A DNA stretch of 64,000 bases from JBQTKD01 sp052389435 (lineage in GTDB: Bacteria > Actinomycetota > Actinomycetes > Sporichthyales > Sporichthyaceae), in contig JBQTIB010000014.1 of NCBI GenBank assembly GCA_052389435.1, positions 62,001-126,000 of the forward strand. The letters are read 5' to 3'. Every line of letters begins with the position of its first letter. Position 1 is the first letter of the stretch. The translations under genes and the position numbers were made by a program. The notes below the pieces were generated by a model, which was not told the DNA's origin, made no database searches, and saw only the letters and a program-made list of their open reading frames with translations. This document shows, piece by piece, positions 58,777 through 64,000 of the stretch.

Positions 58777-59282
58777 GCAGCCCGCCCCCGTCGCTCGCTC
58801 CGCTCTCGCGGACCCGCTCCTGCGCTTCGAGAGACGGCCGGGGTCGCCCCCGACCGAACCTCTGGTGTACTGGTGCACCTCGAATCTCAGATGCAACAGG
58901 CGTAACAATACGAGGGGGGGGTATCAGCGGGGCACAGAAAGATCCCGTATTGGGTCAAACCGGCGTATGCCGGAGCGGCGGGCGGCATGTGCCCGCCCCC
59001 GGTACGAGCGCCGCCGTGGAGGGCCGCCGCGCGTTCCTCGCTCCCGGTTCCCCTAGAACTGACACGTCGTCAGTGCCTGCGGAGCGTGCCCGTGCCGCCG
59101 GGCAGTCGGACGGGGTCTGGGCCCGGACGAAGGACGGAATGCCGGCTGCGGGCGTCCGGCCCGGAGGTTGCCACCCCACGGTCGGGCCGACGAGCGGTCG
59201 GATGGCGGCGTCGAGTGCGGATCGACCCGGGTAGCGGTGGCGGGTCTGGGCGCAGCAGTGTGGGTAGGCCCAGCCGTCCTGC
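58777..59282. other. 506-bp intergenic region
   Basis: No gene is supported. Near the efflux operon there is an 8-base G run (58914-58921) and the near-palindrome GGTGTACTGGTGCACC around 58864-58879; both lie about 90-145 bases upstream of the HlyD-like gene and could belong to its promoter. The rest has shadow frames only. Confidence 0.5.
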
Positions 59283-60509
59283 CTAGGCGCACCGTCTTCT
59301 GCGTCGCCGGCTTCGCCCGAGGGCCACGCCCGCGGCCGACGCCGCCAGCACCGTCGACACGGCCAGCGCGACGAGACCGAGCGGATCGGCCAGTCGCGCC
59401 GCAGGCGCCGTCCAGGACGCGTCGCCGGACGCGCGGAGCGCTGCGATCTCGAGGGCGCGGATCGACGTCGCGACGGGGGATTGGTCCTCGGGAGTGGTCG
59501 CCGCGGGCGAGGACGGTTCGACCAGCACGCCGACCGGATTCGCGGCGGCGGCGTTGGCGAATCCCCAGTCCAGGAGCGCCTCGGCATCGCGGTAGGTGGC
59601 GCCCGGAGGTTCCCCGAGCAGGGTGACGACGATGGTGCGGCCGTCCCGTTCGGCGGCGGCGATCAGGGTGTTGCGGGCCAACGTGGTGTACCCGGTCTTC
59701 ACCCCGACCGCGCCGGGGTAGCCGCGCAGCAGCAGGCGGTTGGACGTATACATCTGGAACGGGTCGGAGCCCTTGGCGCCGCTGGTGGAAGGGTTGCCGG
59801 GAAACTCGCGTTTGACCGTTCGCACGTAGGCGCTGAAGTCCGCCCGTGCCAGTCCGGCGCGGGCGAACAGTGCGAGGTCGTAGGCCGACGAAAACTGCCC
59901 GTCCTCGTCGAGGCCGCTGGGATTGACCGCGGTGGTGTCGAACGCCTGCAAACGACGCGCCTCGGCGTTCATCATCCGGACGGCCGTCGCGCGATCTCCG
60001 CGCGCACCGGCTTTGGCCAGGGCGTTGGCGGTGTCGTTTCCCGATCTCAGCATCAGCCCGTACCAGAGATCCTCGATGCGGTACTCCCGGCCCGGGACCA
60101 ACCCGACTCGCGCGCCTTCCACGGCGGCGTCCTCGGCGTCGGCGACGTAGGTGGACTCGACGTCCAGGCGCGGCAGCATCGTGAGGGCGAGCAGCGTCTT
60201 CAACGTGCTCGCGGGCCGGTAGCGCCCGTGCGGATCCCGGGCCGCGAACACCGTGCCGGTGCCCGCGTCGGCGACCACGTACGAGACCGCCGAGGTCGGC
60301 GGCGGCTGCAGGGCGGCGTCCGCCACGAGCCCCCGCTCGCCCATCCGCTCCCCACCGACCGGGGCCGCGGCCGGGGACGGCGCATCGGCGACGCGCGGCG
60401 ACTCCGCCTGGGCCGGAATCGCCCCGCCGAAGGCGACCAACGGCAACGCGATTGCGACGAGGGCCACGCGGGATCGCCGTGGGCCGAGAGCCTGGGTGGG
60501 GGCTGTCAT
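59283..60509 (-). CDS. D-alanyl-D-alanine carboxypeptidase (S11 family, DacA-like)
   Basis: The 408-residue enzyme has a signal peptide, then the S11 motifs: SxxK in YRPASTLKTLLAL, SGN in LMLRSGNDTANALAK, and KTG in AVGVKTGYTTLARNTL. It trims the terminal D-Ala of pentapeptides. A C-terminal membrane helix (VALAVSTVLAASAAGVALG) followed by a basic tail (RSRRRRRRCA) anchors it outside. The ATG at 60509 has GAGGAC close upstream. It is divergent from the class E sortase gene. Confidence 0.95.
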   Translation of the reverse strand: MTAPTQALGPRRSRVALVAIALPLVAFGGAIPAQAESPRVADAPSPAAAPVGGERMGERGLVADAALQPPPTSAVSYVVADAGTGTVFAARDPHGRYRPASTLKTLLALTMLPRLDVESTYVADAEDAAVEGARVGLVPGREYRIEDLWYGLMLRSGNDTANALAKAGARGDRATAVRMMNAEARRLQAFDTTAVNPSGLDEDGQFSSAYDLALFARAGLARADFSAYVRTVKREFPGNPSTSGAKGSDPFQMYTSNRLLLRGYPGAVGVKTGYTTLARNTLIAAAERDGRTIVVTLLGEPPGATYRDAEALLDWGFANAAAANPVGVLVEPSSPAATTPEDQSPVATSIRALEIAALRASGDASWTAPAARLADPLGLVALAVSTVLAASAAGVALGRSRRRRRRCA

Positions 60510-60714
60510 GTCCTCGACAGCGTAGGTCGACGCACCGCGTCCGAAAGCGACTTGGCGATTCCTCGACTTCGACCGCAGCGCACTGCCCCGGCGGAACTCG
60601 ACGCGGGTGCCGTACGTTCGAGCGGTACCTCCGACAGCGGCCACGAGCAGCGGCGCCCTCCCACCCGGAGGTGCCCCGCCGACATGGCCGCGAGCAAGTG
60701 GATTCGGAGGCCCG

Positions 60715-61491
60715 ATGCGCGACACCGAAACCGCTGGGCGGGATCCGCAGCCGCACCCGGCCGATGAGGGCGGCTCGACGGGAGCCGCGGGCACTCGCCC
60801 GCGCCGAGCCGTCGCCCACGCCCTGGGCGAGGTGCTGATCACCCTCGGCGTGGTCGTCATGCTGTTCGTGGTCTATCAGGTGTTCTACACGAACTTCGAG
60901 GCCAATCGCGTTCAGGAGGCCGTCAAGGACGAGCTGCGCGAGTCCTGGACGCAGCCGATCTCGGCGGGACGGCGCATTCCCGGCGACGCGCTCGGGATCC
61001 TCTACATCGAACGGCTCGGCAAGAACTGGGAGAAGCCGCTGGTCGAAGGAGTCGAGCTCGATCAACTCGCACGAGGCGTGGGGCACTTCCCGCGCAGCGC
61101 GATGCCGGGCAAGGTGGGAAACTTCGCGATCGCCGGGCACCGGGCGACCAACGGCGAACCGTTCGCCTATCTGGATCGGCTGCGCCCCAAGGACAGGGTC
61201 GTGGTGGAGACGCGCGACAAGTGGTTCGTCTACTCCGTCGACGCCCAACCGAACGCCCGGCCGGGGGACCCCGCCTACAAGCTCGTGGACCCGAGCTACG
61301 GCGCGGTCGTCCTGCCGGTGCCCGAACGGCCGGGCCTCAAGCCGACCGAGCGTCGAATCACCCTCGTCACCTGCAATCCCCGATGGGGCTCGTCCACGCG
61401 AATGATCATCTACGGCACCCTCGCGAAGAGCTATCCCAAGCCCGGACCTCGACCGACCGAGTTGGCGTACACGGCCGACCGCGACGCTTGA
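60715..61491 (+). CDS. class E sortase
   Basis: The 258-residue membrane protein has a Pro/Gly-rich N-terminus, one membrane helix (ALGEVLITLGVVVMLFVVYQVFYTNF) and a sortase domain: GNFAIAGHRATNGEPFAYLDRL with the catalytic His, ITLVTCNPRWGSSTRMIIYGTL with Cys (TLVTC) and Arg. Class E enzymes attach surface proteins carrying LAXTG-like signals in actinobacteria. GGAGG is about 5 bases before the ATG. It lies next to the D-Ala carboxypeptidase and M15 peptidase genes, consistent with a wall-assembly cluster. Confidence 0.95.
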   Translation: MRDTETAGRDPQPHPADEGGSTGAAGTRPRRAVAHALGEVLITLGVVVMLFVVYQVFYTNFEANRVQEAVKDELRESWTQPISAGRRIPGDALGILYIERLGKNWEKPLVEGVELDQLARGVGHFPRSAMPGKVGNFAIAGHRATNGEPFAYLDRLRPKDRVVVETRDKWFVYSVDAQPNARPGDPAYKLVDPSYGAVVLPVPERPGLKPTERRITLVTCNPRWGSSTRMIIYGTLAKSYPKPGPRPTELAYTADRDA

Positions 61492-61549
61492 CCGCGTCAG
61501 TCGGACCGACCTCGGGACGGCCCGGCCGCGGGGGAACTACCGTGACCGC

Positions 61550-62416
61550 ATGAGGTTGGATCGGTGGCGCGCCGTCGGATCCGTACGGGTCTGGGCGGCC
61601 GGTCTGCTCCTCCTCGTCGCGGTCGTCGTCGGGCTGGGACGCATCGACCCGCCGGCGGAGGAAACGGCGTCGGCGGCGACCCCCACAATCGGCCCTACGG
61701 CAACGCCCACGACGCCCACGGCGTCCGCGTTGCCCACGGCGTCCGCGTCGCCCACGGCGATCCCACCCGTCGAGGCCGTTTCGGCCGACGCGACGGTGTC
61801 GCCGGTCCCGGCAGAGCAGTGGCGCAAGATGAAGGCGGCGGGCATGGCCTACCGCGGATGCCCGGTGACCCGTGCGGATCTGCGCCGAGTGCAGGTCAAC
61901 CACGTCACCTTCGCGGGCACCGTGCGGCGAGGGACGCTCGTGGTGCACCGGGACGTGGCCGCGAGCACCGCGAGGATCTTCACCCGGCTGTTCGACGAGC
62001 GCTACCCGATCGCGCGGATGCGTCCGGTGGAGGAGTACGGCGGGGACGACAACGCCAGCATGCGGGCGAACAACACCTCGGCCTACAACTGCCGCCACCC
62101 GGACCAGATCAACGCGCCACAGGCTGCTTCTCCGCACGCCAACGGGCGGGCGATCGACGTCAACCCACTGCAGAACCCGTGGATGGATCCGCGCTGCCGG
62201 TGCTGGGTGCCCTCCGCCGAGTTCGCGAAACGGACGCAGACCGACGGCGTCGTTCGCCGCGGCGGCCTGGTGTGGCGCCTGTTCGTCGCGGAGGGCTGGA
62301 TCTGGCAGAACATCGACGTGCCCGACTACATGCACTTCGACACCGGATACCCGTCCCGGCCGTTCCGCGACCGCAAGGCCACCGACGAGTCCACGCCGTC
62401 GTCCGACGGTCGGTGA
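61550..62416 (+). CDS. M15-family metallopeptidase (VanY-like), secreted
   Basis: The 288-residue product has an N-terminal membrane anchor (VWAAGLLLLVAVVVGLG), a Thr/Ala/Pro repeat linker and a D-Ala-D-Ala peptidase M15 domain: SPHANGRAIDVN holds the SxHxxGxAxD zinc motif, and DYMHFDTG provides the third zinc ligand. The linker is encoded by near-exact tandem repeats of about 18 bp (61710-61760). Such enzymes trim peptidoglycan stem peptides. It follows the class E sortase gene. Confidence 0.88.
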   Translation: MRLDRWRAVGSVRVWAAGLLLLVAVVVGLGRIDPPAEETASAATPTIGPTATPTTPTASALPTASASPTAIPPVEAVSADATVSPVPAEQWRKMKAAGMAYRGCPVTRADLRRVQVNHVTFAGTVRRGTLVVHRDVAASTARIFTRLFDERYPIARMRPVEEYGGDDNASMRANNTSAYNCRHPDQINAPQAASPHANGRAIDVNPLQNPWMDPRCRCWVPSAEFAKRTQTDGVVRRGGLVWRLFVAEGWIWQNIDVPDYMHFDTGYPSRPFRDRKATDESTPSSDGR

Positions 62417-62672
62417 ACCAGGCGTCGACGGGCTGACTTTCGTCGCCGGCGACGATGAGGGACGTCGTCGGTCGGTGCCCTAGGGGGACCCGATCGCGGG
62501 GCCCTGTCCTGCACCCGCATCCTGGGGAGCGGAGCCGGCCCGAGCGCGGTGTCCCCGCTTCACGAGCCCATCGTCGGGCGTTCACCGCGCCTCTCTCGCC
62601 GAGCCAACGGGTGCGACAAGCCTGACCGCGCATTCCCGAGATTGCCTCGCATCCCGTTGGGACGGTTGTTGT

Positions 62673-64000
62673 ATGAACGGCGCGCTCGCCCGCCCACGAC
62701 ACCTCGATCGGTGGATCCACCCCGCGCTTGGCTGCCTCGTGCTCGGCGGGAGCCTGCTCGGCCCCGGCGTCGTCGGGCTGGACCGACAGGCCGCCTGGGG
62801 CGCGACGTGTCCCTCGGCCGAGACGCCGGATCGGCAGCCTCCAGCCGCCGCGGGCTCCGATCGGGCGCCGGGGAGTTCCACCGGCGTCGCGGGATCGCCC
62901 GGCGGGCCGGTCCCGCCCTCCTCGCCACAATCTCCGTCCGCTTCGTCCGACATCCGGAACGGGCACAACGGCGTCGCCGCCCCCGCAGGCGCGGGCGGCT
63001 GCGAGGCAGAACTCGCGGAAAGTACCACCGCTCCGCGCGGCTATGCCCCGCCGACGCAATCGGATGCGCCGCCGCCCGTCGCGCCGCCGCAGCCTGCCGA
63101 GGCCGTTCCACCCGGTCGGCCGGAATCGCCGACCTCTTCGGGCGCCACGCCGCCGACCTCGCCGACGGGGCCCCAGCCCGCGCCGGGTTCCGCGCCGACC
63201 TCGACGTATCCGGGAACGGCGCCGCCGCCCTCTCCGGCGGGACCACAGCAGCCCACGAACCCTGCGCCGCCACCGACCTCCCCGGGCGCCGCGCCGGCGC
63301 AGCCGGCGAACGCCGTTCCGCCGAGCCCGCAGCCGCCGTCGATTCCTCCGGGCACGACGGCGCCGACTTCCCCGGTGCAGCCGCCGGCGCCCGGTACGGC
63401 GCCACCGCAGCCCGCCCCGGTCGCACCGCAGCAGCCTTCGACTCCCGCGGCACCGCCGACCCCTCCCGGCGGTACGCCTCCGAGCCCACCGACCGGGCCG
63501 CCGTATCAACCGACCCCGGCCGCACCGCCGACCTATCCAGACCCGGCGTTGCCGTACCCGGTTGTCTCGCCGGCGCCGCTGGAGCCCACCCAGCCCTCGC
63601 CGTTTCCGGAGCCCGACACCCTGCCGCGCACTCCCTACGACCCGTACGCCGACGAGTACGCCCAGCGGCGGGCGGGGCCGATCCCGGGTGCCGTGGCGGC
63701 GGCTTCGGTCCGCGGCTTCTCGGTCGCCGGGCCCCCGCGTGCGGCCGCACCGGGCGCCCAGTCCTCGGTGACCCGATCCGAGATCGTTCGCCGAGCCGCG
63801 TCCTGGGTGCTGCAGAAGGTTCCGTACAGTCAGGCTCGGTGGTGGACGGACTCCGCGGGCAGCTACCGGCAGGACTGCTCCGGCTACGTCGCGATGGCCT
63901 GGGCCACCGATCAGCGCGTCAACTACTGGACGGGCAACCTCGCCCGGATCTCCGAGCGCATCGCGTCCTCGTCGCTGCGCCCCGGCGACCTGCTCAACCT
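62673..64000 (+). CDS. Pro-rich secreted NlpC/P60-like protein, 3' end outside window
   Basis: The frame is open to the end of the window (442 codons). A signal-like N-terminus (CLVLGGSLLGPGVVG) is followed by a very Pro/Ala/Thr-rich region (about residues 65-310). The C-terminal part starts an NlpC/P60-like domain: RSEIVRRAASWVLQKVPYSQARWWTDSAGSYRQDCSGYVAMAW, with the catalytic Cys in DCSGY, then SLRPGDLLNL. The His and third residue lie beyond the window. The long Pro-rich spacer could reach across the wall. The start ATG lacks a strong ribosome site. Confidence 0.85.
   Translation, partial: MNGALARPRHLDRWIHPALGCLVLGGSLLGPGVVGLDRQAAWGATCPSAETPDRQPPAAAGSDRAPGSSTGVAGSPGGPVPPSSPQSPSASSDIRNGHNGVAAPAGAGGCEAELAESTTAPRGYAPPTQSDAPPPVAPPQPAEAVPPGRPESPTSSGATPPTSPTGPQPAPGSAPTSTYPGTAPPPSPAGPQQPTNPAPPPTSPGAAPAQPANAVPPSPQPPSIPPGTTAPTSPVQPPAPGTAPPQPAPVAPQQPSTPAAPPTPPGGTPPSPPTGPPYQPTPAAPPTYPDPALPYPVVSPAPLEPTQPSPFPEPDTLPRTPYDPYADEYAQRRAGPIPGAVAAASVRGFSVAGPPRAAAPGAQSSVTRSEIVRRAASWVLQKVPYSQARWWTDSAGSYRQDCSGYVAMAWATDQRVNYWTGNLARISERIASSSLRPGDLLN

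Noticed and set aside
62417..62672. Second c-di-AMP riboswitch before the Pro-rich NlpC/P60-like gene
   Set aside because: None of the ydaO core segments seen at 50625-50795 are present.

Overview
The window is very GC-rich, with codons ending almost always in G or C and frequent GTG starts. It carries an actinobacterial initiator tRNA, class E-type sortases, an actinobacterial Tad pilus locus and a c-di-AMP (ydaO) type leader in front of a cell-wall hydrolase. All of this points to a free-living actinomycete. The family is a guess from gene content only (Sporichthya/Frankia-like soil actinobacteria).

Layout. (1) 1-9.7 kb: the 3' end of an AarF/ABC1 kinase gene, a secreted Pro/Ser-rich membrane-anchored protein, then a branched-chain-amino-acid-type ABC system: a solute-binding protein followed by one giant polypeptide holding both permeases and both ATPases. 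Three 40-bp palindromes spaced exactly 74 bp apart sit at the junction of these two genes. Then come a sortase, a methyltransferase, a lipoprotein and a CsbD-like protein. (2) 10.1-15.9 kb: tRNA-fMet followed by a toxin-antitoxin pair, an excisionase-like protein, a secreted protein, a prepilin peptidase, a frameshifted SRPBCC gene and genes of unknown function. This mosaic next to a tRNA is compatible with an old integrative element. It holds repeated promoter-like motifs and a LexA-like box. (3) 16-26.7 kb: a complete co-linear Tad/Flp pilus locus (lipoprotein, secreted protein, CpaB-like SAF protein, CpaE-like ATPase with a degenerate P-loop, TadA, TadB, TadC, Flp-like pilin, three TadE/TadG-type pseudopilins) ending in a LysM-BTAD regulator; many of these genes overlap by 4 bases. 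(4) 26.7-28.8 kb: an ApbE-like flavin transferase and a polysaccharide deacetylase lipoprotein.

(5) 29.2-49.4 kb: a large copper/heavy-metal island. It contains a DUF6153-like protein, a TauE/SafE-cupredoxin fusion, an HMA copper chaperone, a His-rich secreted protein, three DUF305 lipoproteins, Lgt, an amidase, an EamA exporter, a P1B ATPase with a CPD motif and a degenerate HMA domain, DUF2933 and SHOCT membrane proteins, a Tat-exported multicopper oxidase, a BlaI/CopY-type repressor broken at a homopolymer, a CopD-like membrane protein, a histidine kinase with a response regulator that lacks the phosphoacceptor segment, a membrane-fused spermidine-synthase homologue and a CDF transporter. 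Metal-binding residues (Met, His, Cys clusters) recur throughout.

(6) 49.5-64 kb: cell-envelope genes. These are a RipA-like NlpC/P60 hydrolase under a c-di-AMP-type riboswitch, a GDPD-type phosphodiesterase, an L,D-transpeptidase, a MacA/MacB-like efflux operon, a D-Ala-D-Ala carboxypeptidase, a class E sortase, an M15 peptidase and a Pro-rich NlpC/P60-like protein running off the end. Between them lies a scrap-yard: 3' fragments of a second GDPD gene and a second LolD-type ATPase gene, an IS5-type transposase remnant, and a vapBC pair inactivated by a frameshift and an in-frame stop.

All assignments were made by reading the sequence. No database search was possible, so family names rest on motifs and general recognition.
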